This document shows positions 1 through 13,300 of a stretch of DNA of 64,000 bases, piece by piece (within the stretch, counting starts at the first letter, position 1; every line of letters begins with the position of its first letter). The DNA is taken from assembly GCA_026413225.1 (NCBI GenBank), contig CM048552.1, forward strand, positions 81,817,001 to 81,881,000, in the 5' to 3' direction. The position numbers were made by a program, and so were the translations under genes. This DNA comes from Otis tarda. Its lineage: Eukaryota > Chordata > Aves > Otidiformes > Otididae. The notes below the pieces were generated by a model that was not told where the DNA came from, did not search any database, and saw nothing but the letters and a program-made list of their open reading frames with translations.

Positions 1-3000
1 TGGTTCATACCATCAGGAAAAACAATCAAAGATACGTAGTTTACATAAACAACTCTCCAGTACAATTTGCAAGTATATACACTTAATACAGAATCAAGTG
101 AAATGTTATCCCTATGCATATAACGAGATATTTATAGATCAGTTAGCTGAGTTACCAATCTGAAATCTGCATGCACAAATTACCTGCCAATTTTGAATTA
201 CATATCTGAAAAATAATTTAAAAAAAATCAAGGATTAGTCATGAACATGATGCTGCAGTTGGCTAGATTTAAATTTATTTCAACTCAAAAATAGGTTTTC
301 CAGTTCATCTTGACTTAATATTTTATATTGTTTCAATTTTGTGAAAATAAAAATGTTCAATATGTCATGAAAAGTAATTCTTCTTTTTTTTTTTTGATCA
401 TCTGGAGGGTGGGAAATTCTCCATACTTGTCACCCTTTTGCAGAGCAGAAATGATAAATCATACCATGTGTGCAGAAGTGTGGGGAAAAATATGCTTTCT
501 CAGATTAGTTTACTGAACTCCAGGTTTTTCCCATTGGAAAATATTAATAAATATACAAACGGAGTGTTAAGCACCTTTCTGGGGAAAAAGAGGAACAGAA
601 CAATCAGAAAGTACAAAATCTAGACACTCCAAAACTAGAAAATTAATTTATTTTAATTTACAACAACTGAAGCCAAATTAATGTTTAAAATTTAAATTAA
701 ACATTTTATTGTATTCTGGCTGCTGAAATTAAACTACTTAAAAAACTATGATATGTTGGTAGAAAAAGGAAAAATAACCACTAAACAGTTTAATCTGAAA
801 AGTTTGAAAAGGTTTTTTTTCTTCCAAAGTGTTTTCAACAGAAACTTGGAGTCCTATTTTGATTTTGCTGCTAGCTCTGTTGTATATTCTTCACTGTAGG
901 CTTATCCTGTATAACAGCATGACAGAGTTTTCACGAGGAGGTAGGTACCAGCTTTTTGGTATGTGCATCTGCCCAAGGATAACGCTTCATAAAGCAAACA
1001 TAAGAAGCATACAGCTAACATAAAAAGAAAAGTCAAGTGTAAAAATGCACATGCTGAGTGGTCTATCCTAACATGTTTTTGACTTGTCTTTGCACAGAAA
1101 TGGTGACAGGCTGTTTTAGTTAAAACGTAGCAGCTATTGGATTCTAATCTGACCCACTTCCTTTATGTAATCCCTTACTCATTTATTTCCTTGGCTGAAT
1201 TTCTGCTGAAGCCCTCAGGTGTATCTGGAGGAGTAGAGTGAAAATGTGAGCTTCCCTGGACAGTGAGATACTTATAAAAATTGTGTAGACTGAGATTAAA
1301 ATTCAGCCTCATCATGGCAGAGTTTAGGCGAGAGGAATCTTAAAGATTCCAAAATATGTAATATTGTCCTTCCTTTTGCAAGATTCGTCAAGGCTTAACA
1401 ATTAATAAGACAGAGCAAGGAAATGATGGACATTTCTGTCAGATCCCTGAGTAGAAGGGAGATCATCACCTAGTCAACCAGTTATAATCCCACGGACACA
1501 TCTCAGGAGCATCATCATAAGGGGGGTGAGATGGTGTGAACAGCAGCTGTTCTCATTACAAGCCTGTGTCTTTTCTTGTGGTTGCCTCCTCACCACTCAT
1601 GCCTCCCATCACCTCAGGCACTCAGGACTGTTAGATCTCCTGTCTTCAATGCTATCTGTTGATAGATTGAGAGACTTCCACAGGAAGTCCAGCTTTCGTG
1701 AATAATGCCACTGGCCTAGCAGTGCCATGTGGTGTTGTCCTCAACAGACTTTAGGGCAGCATGGCATCAGGCTGATAGATATACCAGCTTTTGGATGTGG
1801 TGTCAATGTGACCAGTAGATTGTGTGTTACTATTAACAAAATAATAATCCGTGGAGTTTTGCAGCAAAAATAATTTGTCTTCTGATCGAGGTTCACTGTG
1901 GGTATTTATGTCCAGCTTTCTAAATTCCACCCACCCACTCTGCAGTGTTCAGACAAGGGAGTCTTCCCTCTCTATCACTGGAATAACTGTGGCTGCACTG
2001 TAGCTTCATGGTGGCCATGCATTTGTGATGGAAATACTAGTTTTTAGAGTTAGGGATAGACTGTGACTAGCTTCATGTCAATGTGGAGTACTGTTACCTG
2101 GAGTACTGTGTCCAGTTCTGGAGCCCCCAACACAAGAAGGACATGGGCCAGTTGGAGAAGGTCCAGAGGAGGGCAACGAAGATGATAAAAGGGCTGGAGC
2201 ACCTCTCGTATGAGGCCAGGCTGAGAGAATTGGGGCTGTTCAGCCTGGAGAAGAGGAGGCTCCAGGGAGACCTGATAGCGGTCTTCCAGTACCTCAAGGG
2301 GGCCTACAAGAAAGATGGGGAAAGGCTGTTTAGTAGGGCCTGTTGCAATAGGACAAGGGGTAATGGTTTTAAAATAGAGGGGGGAAGATTTAGATTGGAA
2401 ATTAGGAAAAAATTTTTTACAATGCGAGTTATAGAACACTGGAACAGGTTGCCCAGAGAGGTGGTGGAGGCCCCATCCCTGGAAACGTTCAAGGCCAGGC
2501 CGGATGAGGCTCTGAGCAACCTGATCTAGTCAGGGATGTCCCTGCTCCTTGCAGGGGGGTTGGACTAGATGACCTTTGAAGGTCCCTTCCAACCCTACCC
2601 ATTCTATGATTCTATGATTCTATGCGTGAGGAAGCAAATAGAACAGGTCCCAATCCTCCTTTTACTAAACACATGCCTAATCCCAAGTTTTGTGTCCAGA
2701 GGCTAGCCCTCAAGTCTGTTGTGACCTGTGTTGCTGAACACTGTGGAAAACTTCAGAAATGTAGCCATAAGAGTGAAGTCATATATTGCTGTTTTTCCTG
2801 AATGCCACCAGTGAGGAAGGAATTAAACACCCCTGGAAACATATGGTCTTCTCTGGCCTGTTTTCTCCTTGTCCTTTGTGGAGATTAAGCCCCAGCTCTA
2901 TCATCTAGAAAAGCATTTCTTTGTTTCCATCTTCCTTCTATCCATGTGAGTTTATTTGGCATAATATAGCTCTCCATAAGCCACAGAGCATGTGGAGCTG

Positions 3001-4245
3001 CATATGAATGAAGGGTCTCTGGGATGTGAAATCCTTTTTATTAGTGGTTCCCTGTGGCAGTTCTAGGTCCCCATAGGAAAAGACGGAGCTATTCAACTTT
3101 ATTAACCTGGCGGTCAGACTACATTGATCGTATTGGCCTGTATTTAATGGTAAAAAAGAAACTATTTTAATGATTTTACAGAAAGAGTTTAAAGTGGGAA
3201 GGTGATATTTTGTGACTTTTGAATGAGAAGGAGTGGAAGCGCTCTCCATTTCAATATTCCATGAAGCAAGAGCCAAACCTACCTCTGGCTTGGCAGAACC
3301 GCATCCAAGTGAAAAACAGTATAGCCAGCCTTGGTTTTGTTTGATTCTCTAAAACTGTCTTCAAAATGGAAAGGGAGTAATCACAGAAAAAAAAAAAAAA
3401 CAGAGCAAAGGAGGGAAAAAACTGAATAGCCTAAAGGCATTAGTTGGGTTTTTTTTTGGTGGTGGTGGTATTTTTTTTTAAGTGGGGCAAATGGTTTGTT
3501 GTTATACGAAGAGAAATTAAGATCAGCAGGGTAAAACTGAAAAAGAAAACATTGTAGACAGAATGTAATGACCTATTTCCCAGTGGCAGAGCCTGCGAGA
3601 GTTGAAAAATATCTCAGGTGAGCTGATATTTATCCTTTCTTATAGGGAATAGGAAGACACTTGAAAGAATATGAGTGAATACTGCAATTTTCAGAGGCAA
3701 GCTGACAGGGGAGTGGGTTTTTTTGATGGTGTGTTGTCTGTGACAACCGAATCTTCATTGGCACTTGAGTTTTTCTGGTACTTCAACTCCTTGTCTCCTC
3801 CTCAGGGGTTATCTTTCAGTTTTCAGGCTAGCTGAGCCTGGGGTTGCTTTTCTGGTAGGCCACACTTCAGCTTATTGTGTGAGAAGCATGTGCTCTTCAC
3901 CTGCTCTCCATATTCAGGTTAGCCTATTTCATCTTCAGCACATCCTGGTTTTCATCAAATTGGACTTTCTCATCATGACATTCTTCTATAATCTATTTTA
4001 TTTTCCCACCAGCTTAAGCTCCTGTTCAGCCCCTGAAACAAGACTGTGACTTATGTACCCATGGCTGTATTTATGTTAATGGGAAAAAAATATTAACCAT
4101 GCTGTATCTTTCTTACTTTAGATAGTCTTGAACCATTTTCTCTATCCTTTCTTTTATCCACATGCCCTTGTGCTTACATGCTTACATGTCTGCTCTGGCA
4201 CATACCAACAGGCCTGCTTGCTGACAAACTGTGTGTTTTGCTTAG
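1..4245 (+). other. VWF intron 18, 3' part
   Basis: AT-rich intronic sequence running from the window edge to the acceptor tttgcttag before exon 19. It holds one CR1 copy (2095-2624), an A-run near 3389-3402 and T-runs near 3451-3480. I looked for the preceding D' exon (cysteine-rich TIL' module) and found nothing resembling it, so the upstream exons must lie before position 1. Confidence 0.85.
2095..2624 (+). mobile_element. CR1 non-LTR retrotransposon, 5'-truncated 3' end
   Basis: The 3' terminal part of a CR1 LINE. It starts abruptly at ACCTGGAGTACTGTGTCCAG, reads through the well-known stretch encoding the C-terminal end of the reverse-transcriptase ORF (open from 2083 to 2529, with motifs such as [20 protein letters not shown]), and ends in about two and a half ATTCTATG units, the typical CR1 tail. 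5' truncation is the normal outcome of CR1 insertion. The frame is still nearly open, so this copy is not very old, but it lacks the catalytic RT region and cannot move by itself. Confidence 0.95.
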
Positions 4246-4349
4246 GTGCGACATGAAAACAAGTGTGTTGCTCCTGAGAGATGCCCATGTTTTCATAACG
4301 GAAGAGAATATGCCAAGGGAGAGACTGTGACTAATGACTGCAACACCTG
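4246..4349 (+). CDS. VWF: VWF exon 19: D' domain, TIL'/E' part
   Basis: 104 nt, phase 0 in, phase 2 out (the TG of a Cys codon completed by exon 20). It encodes [20 protein letters not shown] and onward to DCNTC, nearly colinear with human D' around residue 816. D' with D3 forms the factor VIII binding site and helps multimer assembly in the Golgi. The acceptor is cttag at 4245 and the donor gtgagc at 4350. The length equals the human exon as recalled. Confidence 0.97.
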
Positions 4350-7300
4350 GTGAGCCACTGGAAATACACTTTTCTGTTTTTCTCTAGGGCACCTAACATG
4401 TTTCTAATAAAAACAAATATTTTTTTGCTTAACAGTTCTATTTTACATAAAGTCAGGTTTTCAAGTATAGTAACGCACATATTGCACAGACCAGGATATT
4501 CCCTTCGCCTGCTGCATAAAGACCAGTGCAATATCTGGCAAACTGTACCTGGTACCTTACACATAGGTGGTCTATGCGTCTGTGCAGGTAGCCACTAGCT
4601 AATGGATTTGTTCCTTCATCTTGCGACACAAGATAGCAGTATAGGAGCTCCTCTGGTGTGGGAGGAATGGACCCTGCATTTTGTTGCTAAGCTCTGCTGT
4701 TGTGCTTCCTTTTTTTTTTTTTTTTTCCCCCCCATCTGGGGCCCTACAAATTGGTCCTTTTCTGCCAGAAGCAGACATCAGCAGAAGGGGTGTGATATGC
4801 CAGTTATAATGTGACAGGAGCTCTTCATAATTTGTAGGTTCAAAAGAAGGTGCTGGTCTATGAGATTTCCATGGAGGCAGGCCTTCAGGACAGCCTTGGG
4901 TAAGGTATAGGGTATTTGCTAGCTGGATAGGTCTTGGCTTGGGTCTGCGCAGTATCCTGGCTGCATTGGAGAGGTGCTTTTCTCTCCATGTGTGCTTGTG
5001 GAGGGAATGGTGACCCATCCCTGCAAAGCTCCAGAAGTCCAGCCACCAGCAGTGTGGAAACTGTTCTCTTTGAACTTAGACTTCAGGATCTCTCGTACAT
5101 TTTTCCCTACCCAGCTCTGTGGCACCCCCAGGAACAGTGTTTATGTTATCCTCTATATGACGGGGTGAAGTTGGATTGGAGAATCAGCACCATTAGAGTC
5201 ATGTTGTTTGGGTTTTGTTTTGTGCATTGATCTTTGAGCAACGGTGATTTCAAGTGTTGTATTTTTAAACTAGAGGGACTGCTCCTAATTAGTGTAAGTT
5301 AGATTTGGATATAAGGTTTTATGTTTTTGTATGAAAATATTGACCTTCTAGTGTTTAGTTTCATTTTTTTCCTTTGCAGCTACATATTACATTGTGAATC
5401 ATGTACTATAATTAGACCTAGGGAAAAGTAGGTTTGAAGGGAGGGAGATGGAGAAGTTGATATTTTTATGTAGATACATATATTATAACTTGCTTACATT
5501 GCATCTAGGTAAAAGTGACTGCTGAAAAACAGACACAATGAAAATATTATTGAAACAAGAACAGTAAGGTGTAAAACTCCTAGGCATTGTTGTGAAATTT
5601 GCAAGATTCTTCAAAATAACCATGCACAGTCTTTTTATTTTCAGTTATTCTTATAATCTTCAATCTTAAAATAGGCATAACCATGTTGCTTCATTCTTGT
5701 AACTGCCCTTTTGTTCCTGGCAATGCCATTGTAAGTGACTTTTCCTTTAGTATATAGAATTTTCTTCAATATTAGGGTCAAGAAAATGTTAGAAATCATG
5801 CTTTTTCTCGTTGATAAAAAATTCTTCCTCTCATTTTAGGTATTTTTCTTGAATGTGAAAAAAATTGGAAATAAGGTCAATTCAAATATGTCACTAGAGC
5901 TTTTTTGAAATATATGACTTTGAAAAGCTTCACGATAGTTCTCAGCAAATAGCTAGTCAAATGTCATTTAGAAAGTGATGTAGGAAATTACTATTGCTTT
6001 GAGAATTAATAAGAATTGAGAGTCTGCATTTTGGAGGTCAGATCCTCCTTTTCTTTTGTTTTTGCTTTTTGTACTGCTGTTGCAGGAGTTCTCATTCTCA
6101 CTTGTTCTTAGCCAGATGTGAACACCTGCAAAAGCAATATATGAGCCAGAGGTGTCAGATTTGGCGTTTACATTCAACTTGACATATGGGAGACCCTAAT
6201 TCATGAACAACGGAATGTCTCCAAGCCTAAGCTAGTGGCAAAACTTTTGTTATGCTATACATTGGGAATTCATTGTAGAGCTCAGTGAAAATTTTGGAAT
6301 AACATTTATGAAGCAGTACACAGTAGAAATTTCCTAATCTGAATTTTGCTACACCACATACTTTATAATATGTCCATGCACATATATACAAAATCGTAAG
6401 CTTGCTCTACTTATTAGCAGAGATTTAGTATCACAGGGTGTAATAGGTCTCATGTAACAGAAATTTAATTCCTTGAAAAAAATGTATTGCACAATATTTA
6501 TTATACTGTGAAGTGTTATCAAGATTAAACAATGCTTATGCTTCAGTTAAGGCATTACTAGAGAACTTGGTTCAGTACCCGATTTTTCTCTGGTTAGCAA
6601 TTTGACCTTGGGAAAGTACTTCAGATTTTTTATCCCTGAATTTTTACATCTGTAAGGCAGGGATAGAATTCCCCTTTCTTTGCCCTTATACAGCTTGATT
6701 AGAAAATCCCTGGTGCAGTGATGGTGTCCATCTGCATTCACATAGCATTTAATAGATGAATGTTTCTCCAACCTCAAGCAAGCTACTGCTTATTAGATTA
6801 TGATATTATTATTAGATTATTAGATAAGGTGTCAGATGCTATTCTAACTCCCCCAAATTAATAACAAACAAAAGAGTGAGCAGATTTTATGCTTCATTGA
6901 CCCTGTTTTTTATTTTGTTTCCTGAGTCTCTTGCTAAAAGCAGTTTATTTCACTGATCAAAATGCCAAGGGAAAGATTCCCTTTCATACCTGCAGCTTCT
7001 GTAGCAAGGCTTTTTGTTCTCCATGATACCCCTGAAAAAGGGCAAGAGGACTGGGTGGATACTCTGAAGTCTCTTCTTATCTTTATTTCTCAGTTTCCCT
7101 CTTTCCCTCATTTTAACATGAGGATAATGATATTTACCTCCTTGAGCCTTATTTATCAGGGTACAATCTGAGATTTAGATTATTATGTTATCACAGCAAT
7201 GAAAGGATACAAATGTTCTTGGAAACTCTCATAAATTTAATAATGATTGGTGTTGAATATGGCTGGTTTGGTGTCATCGAGAAGACAAAGAGTAGTAGTA

Positions 7301-10300
7301 TTTTTCCTTCTGTCTATTACACTGGTATAATTACACCATAACCAGTCGAGTTACACCAAGATAAGAGAATTGGCTTTCCCTTCACTTTGAATATCCATTC
7401 ATGAGATAGTCATCATGTGTTTTTTTTTGTTTAGTTCTGTTTTGTTTCTTAAAACAAACAACAACAAAAACAAAGGGCAAGAAGAGTGCAAAAGAATAAT
7501 AGAATCATAGAATGGTTAGGGTTGGAAGGGACCTTCAAAGGTCATCTAGTCCACCCCCCCCTGCAAAAAGCAGGGACATCTTCAACTAGATCAGGTTGCT
7601 CAGAGCCTCATCCAACCTGGCCTTGAACGTCTCCAGGGATGGCAATCCAGAATTAATGAAACAAGCGAAAAAACAATGCTGTCCTTTTCATCATGGCACC
7701 ACTGGTTTTGTATGATAATGACAGTGCAGTACAGCTGCTACAGCAACATGGGTGTAATGATATCAAGACTTTAATCCTGTGTCTGATTGTTCTTCAGAAT
7801 TCCCTCTCCCCCTGAAAAACCAAGGCAGCATCTTGTTTTGCTCTATGCATCAGGATATCCCCCTTTTTTTTCTTTCTTTTTTTTTTTTTTTTTTTCTTTG
7901 CATATTCTGTGCTAGTGATGAAGTCTAGGAGGTGTCCTTAACAACATCACTTCCAAACTATACAGGCAGGGAACTGCTGGTGTATCTTCTTTCATGATCA
8001 GGACTCTTGTCACATCTTGTCACATTTCCTGTCACATAAGCTGAGATTTAGCTTGGAGCTCTATTTGCATGTCACTAAACTTGAATTCTCTTGTAGGGCA
8101 GCCATTCTGGTTCCATCACCACAAGAGACCTCAGGGAACAGTATCACACTGTAAGACATTTCTCAGAGGGTCTATGTATATATGTACCTACGTACAGAAA
8201 AAGAAATATTTCTATTGATATGCGTGTTCTTGTCAGATTGTGAGGTAATGTCTCCAATTGCTAGGTCAGATAAACTATCATGAAGAATTAGTTCAATTTA
8301 AGAACAGAGACACTTTGGAGAAGGGTGGTATTATGCTCAAGTATATAATCTGAACAAAAGCCACTGGGCAGGCTGAATTACAGTCCTGGTTACTTGGTCC
8401 CGAAAGTTGATCACTAGAGTAAACACATATCCTTTGGCATCAGTTGGATATTAAATTTACTACTATTTTGGCTTTCAATGAGGGAAAAATGGGCAGTACT
8501 GCAAATAAAAACAGAGCTTCTGATATTATACTTCATACTTAACCTGTAGTGGTTCTTAGAGGGTAATCAAACTGTTTTTCTAAAAGGTTACTCAGAGAAG
8601 AGCAGGATATCCAAAATAAAATACCAATAGTATCACAAAATATTCTAGCAGGCTCTGTCCAGGCCTTGTTGTAATAGGGAAGTTCAAAAAGTACGTATTC
8701 CTACATGCAACTTGTAAGAAAAAGGGAAACACGTTCCTTGTTCACTGAACATGTTAACACATGATTTGGATTTATGCACCCAATGCTAACATATGCTAAT
8801 TTATGTTAAAGAGAGAGCTTGTCATCTGGTGCACGGTAGCGTAACTTAGTTGTGGAAGTCTACCTAAAGAAGGAGTGTAGCAGCCCAGGCATGGAGCCCT
8901 CTAAGAGTACCTTCTGAAGGCCATCACAAAGAAGATCTGCTGGAGACAGACCTGAGGATGGACAGCAACAGAGAAAACTGCAGAGATTCCTCACAGACAC
9001 ACAGGAGAACAATGCTCCTGTTTGGTCTGCAGTAGGTTACTCCCTGACTTAGGCCTAGGAAAAAGAGCAGAACAAGGCAAAACAGTAGCTTATCACCACT
9101 TGTGTGTCTTTTGGAGAGTCTCCAGATCATGAGCTCCTGGGAGCAGAAACATTTGCTCTTTCACTTTGCCTAAAGCACCTTGCATTCTCTTGCTTATTAT
9201 ATACATTGGAAATAGTTCTAACTGTCACTGACTTGTTTTCTGTTACAGCGTGTGCCATGGTCGAAAGTGGGAATGCACAAGAAATACGTGTGATGGCACC
9301 TGCACTGTTATTGGTACAGCTCATTATTTGACATTTGATGGACTGAAATACAAGTTTCCAGGAAACTGTCAATATGTATTAGTTCAGGTAAGAACATGAC
9401 AAATGCTGAAGGTGTCTGATAATATGTAAGGTGTTTTGTACCAGGAGAGAAGCCCAACTTTTGGATAAATCACAGTAAAGTATTCGTAATTACTAAGCCA
9501 GATATATAGTGGAGGAGAGCAGAGCTTATTAATGACTTTGAAGATTGCATTGTGTTCTGTAGAAATGAGTTACATTGCCACGTGTCTAGCTGGCAGTCAT
9601 AAAACATTTGATTGCAGCATGGTTCGGAGAGGAGCTATACTGAATCTCATCTCTAACAAGGAATTGTAGATACCCATAAATCAATCTTTTCTCATTCCCC
9701 ACTAGCCTCTTTATCCTCTAGCGATGGCTTACTGTCTGACTGAGACAAGAAGTGCTCGGTGAACCTTTTGTATCCAGAGTACAGACCATGCTTGTTCACT
9801 TTGGCAAACTCACTGTCCTATTCCATGCACCAACCTGTTTGGAGTATGCTGACAATATCAATTTTCTTCACAGCAAGTAGGAGAGGTGGATAAAGACATA
9901 GCACACTAACATCAGCCTGCAATTTGTGGGAGCAGCCAGAAATGTAGAGAGTTTAGTAAAATTAAGGCTCATCTACAGATGGAAATCATCATGTATTTGA
10001 ACGTGTGTGTGTATAAGGATATATCTGAAAACTTGGTCTAAAACTAGATAAATCCACTTCTAATTGATAACAACAGTCTTCTACAGTTACCAAGTGTCAC
10101 ATTTCTTGGGTGGGCTACTTTTTTTGCCCACAGACAATTTTTGTGAGGCACATTCCTCCTCACGGTTCTCCTTGGGCAGGAAAGTGTGATCAATCTCTCT
10201 CTGGCTAGGTTTTTGAAATACGCTCCCACCTTGATGCCAGCTGGATTACCTTAGAAGACTGATGGCTCTGACCTAGTGAGAGCTCTGTGTAAAGGTCTTA

Positions 10301-13300
10301 TGGGCAGTAATAGCATACAGTACTACAGAACTACTTAAAATGAAAATGAGATCTGTTTTCCTCAGATTACAGAGACAGGGAACTACAGACAGTGTCTTTT
10401 TCTTAAAAGGTGTATACTGAAAAGAACACCCCTAACCTAAAAGACTTGATAGTCATGAGTTTATCATGTAAATGTAGTACTAACTCTCCATGCATCTCAA
10501 AATATTTGACTTAAAATTACATTAAATGGCATAATTGCTCCCCAAGAAATAGATTGACGTTGTTGTAATAATTATTCCTATACAAGTAGGAGAACATTGA
10601 CATCAAACATTTTGCTCGAAACTGTGCAGCAAGTTTCTTTCTAACCCTTCTCTATAACCTAACCTTCTAGATTTATATTTTTATCATTATAGTTGCAAAG
10701 TCTTATTTTCACTGTAAAATCAATTAATATATGTGTATTAAGATGTACACTGTGACCATTGTGCATCTTCAAAATATCACAGATACTGTAATAGCATGGA
10801 TCCTCCCTGCAAAATATGCAGGTGTGTGTGTCACTGGCAGCATGGACCTCATTGTTTAAGGGCTGGACCTCATGAGTATTAACACTAAACATAAAATAAA
10901 TTAATACAGGAACAGTTGGCATGCCAACATATATCTTACTGGCCACAGAGTACAGAGGGTATTATTTGAGGCTTCCTTTTTCTCCATAGATTTGTATGTG
11001 TTTTTCAAATGTTCCACATTAATGACTCATTCACTTGTTTTCATCTTATAGGATTACTGCAAGGATGACTCTGGGAAATTCCGGATACTCATTTCAAATG
11101 AAGGCTGTGGCTTCACTGGAGAAAAGTGCACCAAAAGGGTTATCATTCTGTATGATAGTGGGGAAATAGAGTTGTTAAATGGAAATGTATGTACGCTTCT
11201 GTTCTCTTTCTTTCCCTTTTCTAGGGAAAATAATTTCAAGTTGTTTAGTAAAATGAGGCATGAATGACCTTATGCTCAGTGGTTCTTGAAAATTAATCAT
11301 AAAATGAACAGATTAGCAGGATTATAATTATCCATTTTGCTCCCAGACGTATAATGCCATTTTGGTATTTCTACTTGATGTCAATAAATTTATCTCCGGT
11401 AAGAATGCTGTTCAATGCAAGCTAATATGAGGAATGCCCTTTCTAAGCCTGGGAGGTCTAAGTGTATTTCAAGCAAGGTTAAGTGCAAGGAAGAGCTGAT
11501 AAATGACTGTCAGATGACTAGTAAAACTTCAGACCTAATTTAGCCTTATGAAGGACTGAGCACACAGGAAAAAAAAAAACATGGCTGAAACAAGTTGATA
11601 CTGCAGAAGCAAATATCACTACCCTGTTAAGCTGTCAGATGGAAAATCCAGATGACTGGATTCTTCTTTTTTTTTCTCCGCCTTTCTTACCAACAAACAC
11701 TGAAGAATTGACGAAGAGTCCCATGTCCCTCCATGGCAGGAAACCAGCTTTCCAAAGGGCAGAGTTCAACTCTTTGCCTTGGGCACTGTAACAATTAAGA
11801 CCGTCTGTGTGTTCAAACATTACAGAGCCACAGTGGATTATAGTGTTTCAGTTGCTTGGTTTTCAGAAGTACTGTGCTCTGAACTGGCATCTGGACCAGA
11901 GATTTGCAAAAATGTTCCCAGTGAAATATGAAACCACTCTACATTTGCCTTGGTTTTGGTTAACAGACAAAGCTGAACCAGGTTTTGCATAGCCTGCAAA
12001 TTGCCTGCAAATTGCTGCGTGCTACTGATGCTTGACAGGAACACGTAAAACACAACAGTTATTAATAGTGTCTGTGCAGTCCATCTTGACAGCATATGAT
12101 CCGTGTAGGCTTTTGGTTTCTGGAGGAATGAATGCAGGACATACTGGTTGCCCAACCAGTTCTTTATTTCTACTGCTAAAGAATCCCCTGCCTGGGTTAG
12201 GGTGAATAGTAGTGCAGGGAACAGTTTGTAGAGCCAGACTTTGTCTGAAAGCTTCTTTAGGAGACAGATTTCCAGAAGAACTCTGATTCCATTCAAACAC
12301 CTAAATAAGGGCCACAAGAGACAGGAGATGATTAGGCATCCAGCAACTATGGCGACAGAGGGTATTTGGTTCCTGAGAGAGTATGTCCTTGCAAGGTCTG
12401 TATCATGAGACTGGCCACATGACTTTGAATTTTTAGCTTTCTACTGAGTTTAAGGCTCAGTGTAGTATCTAGAGAAGATTTTCTTAGAAATAACAGCAAC
12501 CAAAGGAGAGATTAAGGAAAGACAAGAGATACGAAAACTCTTAAGCAAATTCTCACCCAGTGATGACTTCCTATACTCTTTTTCTACAACAATCCTAAGA
12601 AGCAAGCAGGAGAATCAAGACTTTCTTTACTGTTAAAATGTTTCCAAGCAGCATTGTTTTAAGGTGATACTGTTTTGAGAGCAGCTTCTAGTTTTAACTA
12701 AACAGGGGCTTAGCTGAAATATCTGCATGCTACAGTTCTGGCTCACATTAAAAAAAATTAATTATTGTGAAATTATTTTTTCTCTTCTGAAACAAGTAAA
12801 TCTACTAGTTTGCAAGGTCAAAAGTTCATGACTTCATGGTTGGGCAAAAAGCCTCCATAAACATAGAAAAATCTGTAATTTAGGTCAATCTCCCAACTCA
12901 GTTTTGTCCTCCTCTGTTTTTTTTTTTTTGTCTTAGTTTGGAAAGACAGAGACTACTATGGATATTTAGAAGATAAGTGACCAAGGGTGACTAGACTGTG
13001 TAGTAATACACTGGGCATAGAAGAAGATGAAAAAGCTTCCAGTTCCTGAAATAGTCTATCTTTTAACGTATTCTTCTCCTAATGACATTGAAGGTCCTCT
13101 TTAGGAGATCCTTGGACGATGTCTTCTCTGGAGTTAAAGTTTCTGGTAATACCTCAGAAATGAAGAGAATTGGATTACAGTGCTGAGCTTTTACTGAACT
13201 GAGCAAGAAGGAATAGTAGGATAAAGAAACATTTTGTCCTCATACTACGGAGTAGATGAATGGTCTGTGGGCTCCTTTCTCTCTTGCTTTAATCACTGTT

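Noticed and set aside
2083..2529. 148-codon open frame on the + strand
   Set aside because: It is the end of the CR1 reverse-transcriptase ORF in a 5'-truncated retrotransposon, not a host gene.
1..4245. Search for VWF exon 18 or another gene upstream
   Set aside because: No cysteine-rich open segment with suitable splice sites and phase was found.
7421..7480. Possible simple-repeat or transposon tail next to the inverted CR1
   Set aside because: Only mixed GTTTTGTTT and AACAAACAACAACAAAAACA words, best treated as low-complexity sequence.
11838..12317. 159-codon open frame on the - strand in intron 21
   Set aside because: It starts at TTG, has no recognisable domain, promoter or supporting neighbours, and a frame of this length is expected by chance in 64 kb read six ways.
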